A DNA stretch of 64,000 nucleotides from Isoptericola halotolerans (lineage in GTDB: Bacteria; Actinomycetota; Actinomycetes; Actinomycetales; Cellulomonadaceae), in NCBI RefSeq assembly GCF_013149785.1, contig NZ_JABEZU010000002.1:124001-188000 (forward strand), in the 5' to 3' direction. The notes beneath the pieces were generated by a model. The model made no database searches. It had not been told where the DNA came from and worked only from the letters and a program-made list of their open reading frames with translations. Below are positions 32,812 to 41,216 of this stretch, in pieces. The position numbers and the translations under genes are program-made. Each line of letters opens with the position of its first letter. Position 1 is the first letter of the stretch.

Positions 32812-35487
32812 GTGACCACCGCCCTGTACCGCCGCTACCGGCCCGAGACGTTCGCCGAGGTGATCGGCCAGGAGCACGTCACCGCGCCGCTCATGCAGGC
32901 GCTGCGCAGCGGGCGTGTCAACCACGCCTACCTGTTCTCCGGTCCGCGCGGCTGCGGCAAGACGACGTCGGCACGCATCCTCGCCCGCACCCTCAACTGC
33001 GCCAGCAACACCCCCGAGAAGCCGCTCGACACCCCCTGCGGGGAGTGCCCCTCCTGCGTCGAGCTGGCGCGCGGCGGCTCGGGCTCGCTCGACGTCGTCG
33101 AGATCGACGCCGCGTCGCACAACGGCGTCGACGACGCCCGCGACCTGCGCGAGCGCGCCACGTTCGCGCCCGCGCGCGACCGGTACAAGATCTTCATCCT
33201 CGACGAGGCCCACATGGTCACCCAGCAGGGCTTCAACGCGCTGCTGAAGATCGTCGAGGAGCCGCCCCCGCACATCAAGTTCGTGTTCGCCACGACGGAG
33301 CCCGACAAGGTCATCGGGACGATCCGCTCGCGCACCCACCACTACCCGTTCCGGCTCGTGCCGCCGGACGTCCTGGGCCCGTACCTCGAGGAGCTGTGCG
33401 GCGCCGAGGGCGTCGAGGTCGGCGGAGGAGTGGTGCCCCTGGTCACGCGCGCCGGCGGCGGCTCCGTGCGGGACTCGCTGTCCGTCATGGACCAGCTCAT
33501 CGCCGGGGCGACCGGCGGCTCGGTCGGGTACGACACCGCCGTGAACCTGCTCGGGTTCACCCACGCGACCCTGCTCGACGACGTCGTCGACGCCCTCGCC
33601 GCGCGCGACGGCGCCTCGATCTTCCGGGTCGTCGACCAGGTCATCGCCACCGGGCACGAGCCACGGCGGTTCGTCGAGGACATCCTCGAACGCCTGCGCG
33701 ACCTGGTGGTCATCGCCGTCTCCGGGGACGCCGCCGAGGCGGTGCTGCGAGGTCTGCCCGCCGACCAGCTCGAACGCATGACCGAGCAGGCCTCCCACCT
33801 CGGGCTGGCCGAGCTCTCCCGCGCGGCGGACCTCGTCAACTCGGCGCTCACCGAGATGACCGGTGCCACGTCACCGCGCCTGCACCTGGAGCTGCTCTGT
33901 GCCCGGCTGCTGCTGCCCGGCGCCGACCACGGCACCGACGGCCTGGCCGCCCGCATCGACCGGCTCGAGCGCGGTGCGATCGCCGCCGACCCGGGTGGCG
34001 TCCCTGCCGCCGCGGGCGAGCGGCCCGCCCCGACCACCCCGGGGCCGTCGCACCCGAGGCCGACGGCGGCACCGACGCCCGGCGCGGACGCCGGCGACGG
34101 GACGGGCGCGGCCGGATCGCTCTCCGGTGCCGCGGCCGCCCGCGCCGCGCTGCGCCAGAGCAGGCGACCCGTGGCCCGGGACGCCACGGCCTCGGCCTCG
34201 TCGGCTGCCGACGTCCCGGCGCGGGCGGTGACTCCGGAGGTCCCGGGTGCGGCGCCCGCGCAGGTGTCGGCGTCGTCGCCCGCGGAGCCGTCGCAGCCGG
34301 CGGCGGAGAAGCCCGGCGAGCCGCCGGCCGCCGAGCCGGCCGGACCGGCGACCGCGGAGCCGACCGGGCCGCAGGCAGCCCAGCCGGCCGTGCCGGCACC
34401 AGCACGGGGCGATCACCCGCTGGGGCCGGTCACGACGTCGGTGGAGGAACCGGTCGCGTCGCCGCGTGACTCCTCGGCTGAGACCGCCGCGGACCCTGTC
34501 TCCGAGCGTTCCCCCGAACGCGTCGAGCAGCCACCCGCGCCCGCGCAGCCCGTCGCGGAGGCGGCCGCGCCGGCAGGGCCGGCCGAGGTCACGGCCGAGC
34601 TGGTCCGACGCCGCTGGGACGAGGTGGTGGCGAACCTCTCCAGCCCGGTGACGCGTGCCCTCGTCGGGCCCAACGCCCAGGTGGCCTCGTTGTCCGCAGG
34701 GGTGCTGACGATCGCCTTCGACGCCGAGGGGATGGCGCGCGCGTTCTCCGCGCAGCCCCGTCACGTCGACGCGGTGGTCGACGCCGTCTTCCAGACCCTC
34801 GGCGTGCAGGTGCGCCTCGAGACCACCGTGGGTGCGCCCGCACCCGCCGCGAGCCCTGCGCCGGCGCGGCCGAGCGCGCCCGAGCTCACGGCGCCGGCCA
34901 CAGGCGGCCAGGAGCCGGCCACCCCCGACACCGGTTCCCCCGGCACCGGTTCCCCCGGCACCGACGCTCCCGACGTCGATGCCCCCGACGACCCGTGGCC
35001 GGACGTTCCCGTACCCGGGGGCCCCGGCGCCGGTCCGCAGGGCTCGGCCCGGCCGGCCCCGGCGGGGCAGCCTGAGCAGTCGGCGCAGCCGGTCCCGCCA
35101 GCGCAGCCAGATCACTCGGCGCAGTCGGCTGCCGACGCCGCCGACGCGGCCTGGCTCGCGGGGCCGTCGGCCTCGCCGGACGGTGCGTCGCCCCCGGCGG
35201 GCTCGGTCTCCGCCGCCGCACCGACCGCCACCCCTGCTGCCACCTCGCAGCAGACCGCCGCGCCGTCGTCCCCTGCCCAGACTCCACGCCAGGCGGCCGA
35301 ACAGGCGGCGGCAGCCTCCCGTGAGCGGGAGCGCGAGGAGTCCGAGAAGACCCGGCCGGCAGCCGGCGGCTTCGACGACGCCTCGGACGACGACCCGGAC
35401 ATCTCCTCCACGGGACTGATGGGGGTGCCGCTGGTCGTCAAGGTGCTGGACGGCACGGTGGTCGACGAGGTCGTCGACCAGCCGTGA
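32812..35487 (+). CDS. dnaX: DNA polymerase III subunit gamma/tau
   Basis: The 891-residue clamp-loader subunit has LYRRYRPETFAEVIGQEHV at its start, Walker A GPRGCGKTTSARI (about 43-55), a zinc site with four Cys (C64 to C82 region, CGECPSC), Walker B FILDEAHM, and SRTHHYPFRLV. Domain III ends near 370. About 500 residues of Pro/Ala/Glu-rich tail follow, with a small folded part near 600-670 (VTAELVRRRWDEVVANLSS), the tau region. No A-rich slippery heptamer was seen, so only the long form is expected. The GTG start was chosen by homology and by the -10 6-7 nt upstream. The Nudix gene overlaps its stop. Confidence 0.96.
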   Translation: MTTALYRRYRPETFAEVIGQEHVTAPLMQALRSGRVNHAYLFSGPRGCGKTTSARILARTLNCASNTPEKPLDTPCGECPSCVELARGGSGSLDVVEIDAASHNGVDDARDLRERATFAPARDRYKIFILDEAHMVTQQGFNALLKIVEEPPPHIKFVFATTEPDKVIGTIRSRTHHYPFRLVPPDVLGPYLEELCGAEGVEVGGGVVPLVTRAGGGSVRDSLSVMDQLIAGATGGSVGYDTAVNLLGFTHATLLDDVVDALAARDGASIFRVVDQVIATGHEPRRFVEDILERLRDLVVIAVSGDAAEAVLRGLPADQLERMTEQASHLGLAELSRAADLVNSALTEMTGATSPRLHLELLCARLLLPGADHGTDGLAARIDRLERGAIAADPGGVPAAAGERPAPTTPGPSHPRPTAAPTPGADAGDGTGAAGSLSGAAAARAALRQSRRPVARDATASASSAADVPARAVTPEVPGAAPAQVSASSPAEPSQPAAEKPGEPPAAEPAGPATAEPTGPQAAQPAVPAPARGDHPLGPVTTSVEEPVASPRDSSAETAADPVSERSPERVEQPPAPAQPVAEAAAPAGPAEVTAELVRRRWDEVVANLSSPVTRALVGPNAQVASLSAGVLTIAFDAEGMARAFSAQPRHVDAVVDAVFQTLGVQVRLETTVGAPAPAASPAPARPSAPELTAPATGGQEPATPDTGSPGTGSPGTDAPDVDAPDDPWPDVPVPGGPGAGPQGSARPAPAGQPEQSAQPVPPAQPDHSAQSAADAADAAWLAGPSASPDGASPPAGSVSAAAPTATPAATSQQTAAPSSPAQTPRQAAEQAAAASREREREESEKTRPAAGGFDDASDDDPDISSTGLMGVPLVVKVLDGTVVDEVVDQP

Positions 35488-36278
35488 CGACCATCCACGT
35501 CGTCGCCGCGGTGATCGTGCGCGACGGCAGGTTCCTCCTCGTGCGCAAGCGCGGCACCAGCGCGTTCATGCAGGTCGGCGGCAAGCTCGAACCGGGAGAG
35601 GACGCGCGGGCGGCGCTGGTGCGCGAGTGCGCCGAGGAGATCGGCCTCGTCGTCGACCCCGACGCCGTGGTGCCGTGGGGCCGGTTCGACGCGCCCGCTG
35701 CCAACGAGGCGGACCACACGGTGGTCGCGGACGTCTTCGCCGTCGAGCTCCCGGCCGGGTTCGATCCGGAGCCGCGTGCCGAGCTGGCGGAGGTCGTCTG
35801 GGTCGACCCGGCCGCGCCGGTGACGACGCACCCGGTCGCCGCGCTCTCGGTCGACCTGCTGGAGCGGGCGGTGCGGCAGCTCCGCTCAGCACCCGCGCAC
35901 CGACCCCCCGACGGAGCGCCTCGTCGGCCCGGCGCACCGCTGACCCCGCACGAGACGGCGCTGCTGGAGCGGATCTGTGCGGGCACCTGGCGAGGGGCCG
36001 CGGAGGCCCGGGCGCAGCTCGCGCACGCGCGCTGGGGCGGCAAGGACCACGAGGGGGACGCGTGCTTCGTCCTCGACGTCCCGACCGAGGTGGGCCTGCC
36101 GAGGATCCCGCCGCACGACGGCGGCCCGATCGCCGAGCTCGAGGTCGCCGACGGCGAGACGCCGCTGGGCATGCTCGAGCTCTGGGTCGAGGACGGCGTC
36201 CTGCACTCGTTGGACTACTCCACCTACGGCGACGACACCGTCGAGACGCTGCCCGGGCTGCACCAGATCGTGGAGTAG
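35484..36278 (+). CDS. Nudix hydrolase with an unidentified C-terminal domain
   Basis: The 264-residue product has an N-terminal Nudix domain with a complete Nudix box (G-x5-E-x7-RE-C-A-EE-IG over residues 33-55, starting GKLEPGE). After a Pro/Arg linker (about 135-150), a second domain of about 110 residues contains ARWGGKDHEGDACFVLDVP and LGMLELWVEDGVLHSLDYSTYGDD, a beta-rich pattern not assigned here. The GTG start overlaps the dnaX stop (GTGA). The substrate, a nucleoside diphosphate derivative, is unknown. A long palindrome follows the gene. Confidence 0.83.
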   Translation: MTTIHVVAAVIVRDGRFLLVRKRGTSAFMQVGGKLEPGEDARAALVRECAEEIGLVVDPDAVVPWGRFDAPAANEADHTVVADVFAVELPAGFDPEPRAELAEVVWVDPAAPVTTHPVAALSVDLLERAVRQLRSAPAHRPPDGAPRRPGAPLTPHETALLERICAGTWRGAAEARAQLAHARWGGKDHEGDACFVLDVPTEVGLPRIPPHDGGPIAELEVADGETPLGMLELWVEDGVLHSLDYSTYGDDTVETLPGLHQIVE

Positions 36279-36291
36279 CCCACGGCCGCCT

Positions 36292-36358
36292 TGCCACGAA
36301 CGTCTCTGTTCGTCAGGATCCGACCGTCTGATCCTGACGAACAGAGACGCTCGTGGCA
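36292..36358. terminator. 29-bp palindrome after the Nudix gene
   Basis: Two 29-nt arms (ends TGCCACGAACG and CGCTCGTGGCA) pair with a single G-U around a 9-nt loop. It ends 10 bp before the -10 of the serine hydrolase gene, so it insulates that gene from the dnaX transcript. No U-run follows. Confidence 0.75.
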
Positions 36359-36379
36359 GCGGTGCGGCACACTGGCCCC

Positions 36380-37978
36380 GTGCCGACGACGACACCCGCC
36401 CCCGCATCCTCACTCCGGCTTCCCCGGGCCACCCCTGAGTCCCAGGGGGTGGACCCCGCCGCGCTGGCGCGACTCGTCGAGACGCTCGACGGCATCCGCG
36501 ACGTGCACAGCCTCATGGTGCTGCGCCATGGTGCGGTGGTCGCCGAGGAGTGGTGGCACCCTTACCGGCCCGACGAGCCGCACGTCATGTTCTCGGTGTC
36601 CAAGTCCTTCACCGCCACCGCGCTAGGCCTCGCTGTCGCCGACGGCTTGCTCACCACCGACGACCGCGTCATCGACCTGCTGCCCGACGACGCCCCCGAC
36701 GACCCGGGCGAGCACCTCGCGGCCATGACCGTGCGGGACCTGCTGACGATGACGTCCGGCCACGGCACCGACACGATGAACTTCACCCTGACGAACCTGC
36801 ACGTGCCCGGTGCGGGCTGGGCGCGGGCGATCCTCGCCGCGCCGGTGACCCACGAGCCCGGGACGCACTTCGTCTACAACACCGGTGCCACCTACCTCCT
36901 CTCGGCGATCCTGCACCGCCTGACGGGCGGGCGGCTCCTCGACTACCTCACCCCGCGCCTGCTCACCCCGCTGGGGATCGTCGGCGCCACGTGGGAGCAG
37001 TGCCCCCGGGGCATCGACGTCGGCGGGTACGGGATGCGGCTGACCACCGAGGACCTCGCGGCGTTCGGTCAGCTCCTGCTGCAGCGTGGCTCCTGGCAGG
37101 GCGAACAGCTCGTGCCCGCCGCATGGGTCGACGAGATGACGGCGGCCCAGGTGCCCAACGGTCCCGACCGGAGCCCGGACTGGGAGCAGGGCTACGGCTA
37201 CCAGTTCTGGCGCTGCCGCGACGGCGCGTACCGGGCCGACGGCGCGTTCGGGCAGTTCTGCGTGGTGCGGCCTGACCGCGACGCCGTCGTCGTCCTCACC
37301 TCCGGGACGACCGTCACGGACGTCGAGCTGGAAGCCGTCCTCGCCACGATCGACGAGGCGTTCGGCGAGGTGCCCGACGGCGGCACCCCACCCCCGCCGA
37401 GCGCACCGGACAGCACGGCCCCGGCCGCGCAGGCGGCGGGGACGGCGCCGTCGCGTGGCGACCTGGTCGTCGCGATGCCGCAGGGCCGGGTCTCCTCGCC
37501 GCTGGCGGCGATGGTCGACGGCGCGGCGTTCGTCCTGGCCGAGGGCGCCGTCGAGCCCGCGGACGGGTCGCCGGACAGCGGTCCCGACGCCGGGAGCCCG
37601 GACACGGCGGGCCGGTCGTTCCTGCGCTGGCACGCGATCGCCGTCCGCCACGCAGGCGGCGCGCACGGTGACGAGATCGAGCTCGCCTGGACCCGCGCGC
37701 ACGACGGGCCCTGGCACGCGGTGCGGTGCGGTGTCGGGCGCTGGGTGCTGGGCCGTGCCGAGGTCGTCGACGACGAGGTGCCGGTCGCGGGGGCGGCGGC
37801 GTGGACGTCGGACCGGGAGCTGTCGGTGCGGTTGCTCTGGCGCGGCACGCCGTTCGCCCTGGACGTCCGCCTGGTGTTCGGCGGGGACGGGGAGGGGCGC
37901 ACCGTCGAGGTCGCCGTGGACCAGAACGTGTCCTTCGGGCCCACGGTGCTGCTGCGGGCGACCGGCCTCGGAGCGTGA
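36380..37978 (+). CDS. serine hydrolase (beta-lactamase class C-like) with C-terminal extension
   Basis: The 532-residue product has a class C beta-lactamase/esterase fold: S72-V-S-K75 with nucleophile Ser72, the Tyr in VYNTGATYLLS and the late GAYRADGAFGQF in place of the HTG strand. From about 360 a Pro/Ala linker leads to a beta-rich part of about 150 residues (LAAMVDGAAFVLAEG ... VAVDQNVSFGPTVLLRATG), as in other long serine hydrolases of unknown role. There is no signal peptide. CACACT ends 6 nt before GTG 36380, so it is probably leaderless. Confidence 0.83.
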   Translation: MPTTTPAPASSLRLPRATPESQGVDPAALARLVETLDGIRDVHSLMVLRHGAVVAEEWWHPYRPDEPHVMFSVSKSFTATALGLAVADGLLTTDDRVIDLLPDDAPDDPGEHLAAMTVRDLLTMTSGHGTDTMNFTLTNLHVPGAGWARAILAAPVTHEPGTHFVYNTGATYLLSAILHRLTGGRLLDYLTPRLLTPLGIVGATWEQCPRGIDVGGYGMRLTTEDLAAFGQLLLQRGSWQGEQLVPAAWVDEMTAAQVPNGPDRSPDWEQGYGYQFWRCRDGAYRADGAFGQFCVVRPDRDAVVVLTSGTTVTDVELEAVLATIDEAFGEVPDGGTPPPPSAPDSTAPAAQAAGTAPSRGDLVVAMPQGRVSSPLAAMVDGAAFVLAEGAVEPADGSPDSGPDAGSPDTAGRSFLRWHAIAVRHAGGAHGDEIELAWTRAHDGPWHAVRCGVGRWVLGRAEVVDDEVPVAGAAAWTSDRELSVRLLWRGTPFALDVRLVFGGDGEGRTVEVAVDQNVSFGPTVLLRATGLGA

Positions 37979-38112
37979 CCACCTGACAGATGTCATGCCC
38001 GGACCGTGCGGACCTCACGCCGTCCGGTGACCGGTGGCACCGGACGGGGCGTCCCGGGCAGGGCAGACTCGTCCCATGACGATCCGACCGGCGAGCGTGG
38101 CAGGCTGACGCC

Positions 38113-39411
38113 GTGACCTCCCCGCCGCCGGCCTCTGCCTCGTCGAGCCCTCCGCCGAACGCCCTGTCGGGCACCTCGTCCTCCCGTCTGGCCGCCTCGT
38201 TGGGCGGCGCCCGCGGGGTGGAGATGTACACGCGGATCAGCCTGTACCTCTTCGTCCCGCTGGAGGCACTCTTCTACCTCTACGCGGTCGTCGCGCTGTC
38301 GCAGAGCCCCGACCCCCTCCCGCCGGCCCTGGGGTTGGGGGCGCTCGCCGTCGCCGCGGTCGTCCATGTCGGGCTGGCGTTCGCGACGGTGCACGTCGGC
38401 TTCGACCGCCCGCTGGTCGCAGGTGGCAGGCTGCACCCGGTCGTGATCGGCCTGCTCGCCGCCACCGCCGTGGTCGTCGTCCTCGCCCTGGTGGTGCTGC
38501 CCGGTACGTCCACGGACGCGCTGCGCCTCGACGCGCGTGCCATGACGATCGCGGTCTGCGGCGCCGCGACCTGCGGGGCGCTGGCCATCGGCTTCGCGAT
38601 CCGGCCCCTCGCCGTCGTGGCGCTCTGGGTGCCGATCGTCGTCCTCGCCTCCTGGGTCCTGGACGGGTCGTTCAGCAGCGGTGCCGTCGTCGGCGCGGCC
38701 CTCCTCTACGCGCTCGTGCTCTTCTGGACGGGGACCGTCCGCATCTCGATGTGGATCGTCGAGGTGGTCCGCGAGCTCGAGGAGGCCAGCGAGGTCGCCG
38801 GACGGCTCGCCGTCGCCGAGGAGCGGCTGCGGATCTCTCGTGACATGCACGACGTCGTCGGACGGGCGCTGTCCGCCGTCGCCGTGAAGAGCGACCTGGC
38901 CGCGGCCCTGTCCCGTCGAGGCGATGCGCGGGCTGCGGACGAGATGGACGAGGTGCGCACGCTGGCCCAGGAGTCGCTGCGCGAGGTACGCGGCGTCGTC
39001 GCGGGCTACCGGGCGGCCGACCTGGCGACGGAGTTCGCGGGTGCGCGTGCCGTCCTGCGGGCCGCCGGGATCACCGTCCGGGCCGCGAGCGACGTGCCGT
39101 CGCTGGCGGCGACCCAGCAGGAGGCGCTGGCCTGGGTCGTCCGCGAGGCGGTGACGAACGTGGTCCGCCACTCGCGCGCCACCGAGTGCCGGCTGGAGCT
39201 GGAGGTCGACGACGAGTCCGCCGTCCTGCGTGTCACCAACGACGGCGTCGCGGCCCCGAGAGGCACCACGGCGGGGCTCGGCGACGGGACCGGGCTCGCC
39301 GGCCTGCGCGAACGTCTCGCCGCGGTCCGCGGCACCCTCGACACCACCCTCGACGGCGACCGGTTCACGGTCACCGCCCGTGTCCCGAACCCTCCCGGAG
39401 CGACCTCATGA
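38113..39411 (+). CDS. sensor histidine kinase, DesK/NarX-like
   Basis: The 432-residue membrane kinase has six hydrophobic segments in residues 40-205, a HisKA_3 region RISRDMHDVVGRALSAVAVKS with His246, and an HATPase_c domain (WVVREAVTNVVRHSRATEC, VTNDGV, GTGLAGLRERLAAVRG). This is the DesK branch that senses membrane state or temperature in some bacteria. It overlaps the response regulator gene by 4 bp. The stimulus is unknown; the next genes are a DtxR-controlled iron importer. Confidence 0.9.
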   Translation: MTSPPPASASSSPPPNALSGTSSSRLAASLGGARGVEMYTRISLYLFVPLEALFYLYAVVALSQSPDPLPPALGLGALAVAAVVHVGLAFATVHVGFDRPLVAGGRLHPVVIGLLAATAVVVVLALVVLPGTSTDALRLDARAMTIAVCGAATCGALAIGFAIRPLAVVALWVPIVVLASWVLDGSFSSGAVVGAALLYALVLFWTGTVRISMWIVEVVRELEEASEVAGRLAVAEERLRISRDMHDVVGRALSAVAVKSDLAAALSRRGDARAADEMDEVRTLAQESLREVRGVVAGYRAADLATEFAGARAVLRAAGITVRAASDVPSLAATQQEALAWVVREAVTNVVRHSRATECRLELEVDDESAVLRVTNDGVAAPRGTTAGLGDGTGLAGLRERLAAVRGTLDTTLDGDRFTVTARVPNPPGATS

Positions 39412-40013
39412 TCCGTATCGTCCTGGCCGACGACGAGACCCTCATCCGTGACGCCGTGGCGCAGCTCCTCGGGCTGGAGGAGGACCTGGACGTGGTCGCC
39501 GTGGCCGGCAGCGGGCCGGAGGCGATCGCCGTGGTGCAGCGCCACCGGCCCGACGTCGCGGTCCTCGACCTGCAGATGCCGGGGGCGGACGGCATCGAGG
39601 TGGCGGAGGCCGTGCGCCGGGACGTCCCGGAGTGCGCGATCATCATCGTCACCGGGCACGGCCGGCCGGGTCATCTGAAGAAGGCTCTCGGCGCGGGCGT
39701 GCGGGGCTTCCTGCCCAAGACGGTCTCGGCGACCGTGCTGGCGGGTGCGATCCGGCAGGTGGCCGAGGGCGGGCGGTACGTGGACCCGGAGCTCGCCGCC
39801 GACGCGATCTCTGCCGGGGACTCACCGCTGACCGCGCGGGAGGCGGACGTGCTGGAGCTGGCTGCCGACGGCGCGCCGGTGGAGGAGATCGCCGTGCGAG
39901 CCTCGCTGGCCCCCGGGACGGTGCGCAACTACCTGTCGTCGGCCGTGGCGAAGCTCGGCGTCGCGAACCGGCACGAGGCGGTCCGGGCGGCGCGGGCCAA
40001 GGGCTGGATCTGA
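39408..40013 (+). CDS. response regulator, NarL/DesR-like
   Basis: The 201-residue product has a receiver domain with DDE near the N-terminus, the phosphorylated Asp54 in VAVLDLQMPG, Thr in IIIVTGH and Lys in FLPKTVS, and a C-terminal LuxR helix-turn-helix (LTAREADVLELAADGAPVEEIAVRASLAPGTVRNYLSSAVAKL). It is translationally coupled to the kinase. Targets are unknown. Confidence 0.92.
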   Translation: MIRIVLADDETLIRDAVAQLLGLEEDLDVVAVAGSGPEAIAVVQRHRPDVAVLDLQMPGADGIEVAEAVRRDVPECAIIIVTGHGRPGHLKKALGAGVRGFLPKTVSATVLAGAIRQVAEGGRYVDPELAADAISAGDSPLTAREADVLELAADGAPVEEIAVRASLAPGTVRNYLSSAVAKLGVANRHEAVRAARAKGWI

Positions 40014-40078
40014 GGGCCCTGAGCGGTGGTTGCGTCAGGCACCGGTGCCCGGGTGCTGAGACCGTGACCCGGTAACGA

Positions 40079-40097
40079 TGAGGTGAGCCTTACCTTA
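40079..40097. promoter_or_regulatory. DtxR/IdeR iron box upstream of the iron importer
   Basis: TGAGGTGAGCCTTACCTTA matches the 19-bp iron-box consensus TTAGGTTAGGCTAACCTAA at 14 positions and keeps both AGGT/ACCT halves. It lies 52 bp before the substrate-binding protein gene. It should repress the operon when iron is plentiful. Confidence 0.75.
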
Positions 40098-40148
40098 TGA
40101 TCGGCCACGGGGACTCGCCCCCGGTACTCCGATCCCGAAGGAACACCC

Positions 40149-41216
40149 ATGCGACTCCGACGCACTCTCGGCGCGGTCACCTCGGCGGCGCTCGTCGCCG
40201 CCCTCGCGGCCTGCGGCACCGACGAGGCAGCCGACGCTGCCGACGCCGACGCCGCCACAGCCGCTGACGCGGCAGGCGACGGCGAGGCGCTGGTCATCTA
40301 CTCCGGCCGCAACGAGGACCTCGTCGGCCCGCTCCTCGACGACCTCGAGGCAGCCGTGGGCGTCCCCGTCGAGGTCCGCTACGCGGACTCCGCCGAGCTG
40401 GCCGCCCAGCTCGCCGAGGAGGGCGACCGCACCCCCGCGGACGTGTTCTTCTCCCAGGACGCCGGCGCCCTCGGCGCGCTCGCCAAGGCCGGGCTGCTCG
40501 CCGAGCTGCCCGACGACGTCACCGCCGCCGTCCGGGACGACCTGAAGGACGCCAGCGGCTCGTGGGTGGCGACGTCCGCCCGGGCGCGCGTGCTCGTGCA
40601 CGACGCCGACGCCGCACCCGAGGTGACCGGGTTCGACTCGGTCGACGACCTGCTCGACCCCGCCTACACCGGCAAGATCGGCTACGCGCCGACCAACGCC
40701 TCCTGGCAGTCGTTCGTCACGGCGCTGCGCGTGATGCGCGGCGAGGACGGCGCCGAGGAGTGGCTGACGCAGTTCGCCGCCCTCGAGCCCGTCGACTACG
40801 AGAAGAACGGTGCTGTGCTGCAGGCCGTCAACGACGGCGAGGTGGCCGTCGGCCTCATCAACCACTACTACTGGTACCCGCTCGCCGCCGAGCTCGGCGA
40901 GGAGAGCATGAACGCCCAGATCCACTTCCTCGACGCGGACGACCCGGGCGCGCTCATCAACGTCGCCGGTGCCGGGACGCTCGCCGCGAGCGACCAGCCC
41001 GACGCCGCCGCCGCGGCCGTCGCCTACCTGCTCTCCGAGGACGCCCAGCAGTACTTCGCCGACGAGACCGCCGAGCTGCCGGTGGTCGAGGGCGTCACGA
41101 GCACGGTCTACGACGTCGGGTCGCTCGACGAGATGACCGGTGCGCGCCTCGACCTCAACGACCTCGACTCGCTGCCCGAGACGCAGGCGCTGCTCGAGAA
41201 GGTCGGGCTGCTCTGA
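40149..41216 (+). CDS. fbpA: iron(III) ABC transporter substrate-binding lipoprotein
   Basis: The 355-residue product has a signal peptide with lipobox LAAC (Cys22), an Asp/Ala-rich linker and a type II periplasmic-binding fold: LVIYSGRNEDLVGPLLDDLE (about 49-68), DVFFSQDAGALGALAKAGLL, NHYYWYPLAAE with the twin Tyr that bind ferric ion, and AAVAYLLSEDAQQYFADETAELPVVEG. This is the FbpA/SfuA family. GAAGGA lies upstream of the ATG. It is the first gene of the three-gene importer below an iron box. Confidence 0.92.
   Translation: MRLRRTLGAVTSAALVAALAACGTDEAADAADADAATAADAAGDGEALVIYSGRNEDLVGPLLDDLEAAVGVPVEVRYADSAELAAQLAEEGDRTPADVFFSQDAGALGALAKAGLLAELPDDVTAAVRDDLKDASGSWVATSARARVLVHDADAAPEVTGFDSVDDLLDPAYTGKIGYAPTNASWQSFVTALRVMRGEDGAEEWLTQFAALEPVDYEKNGAVLQAVNDGEVAVGLINHYYWYPLAAELGEESMNAQIHFLDADDPGALINVAGAGTLAASDQPDAAAAAVAYLLSEDAQQYFADETAELPVVEGVTSTVYDVGSLDEMTGARLDLNDLDSLPETQALLEKVGLL

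Noticed and set aside
34000-35487. Programmed frameshift in dnaX giving a separate gamma form
   Set aside because: No A-rich slippery heptamer with a following stem was seen; the GC-rich tail gives no candidate.
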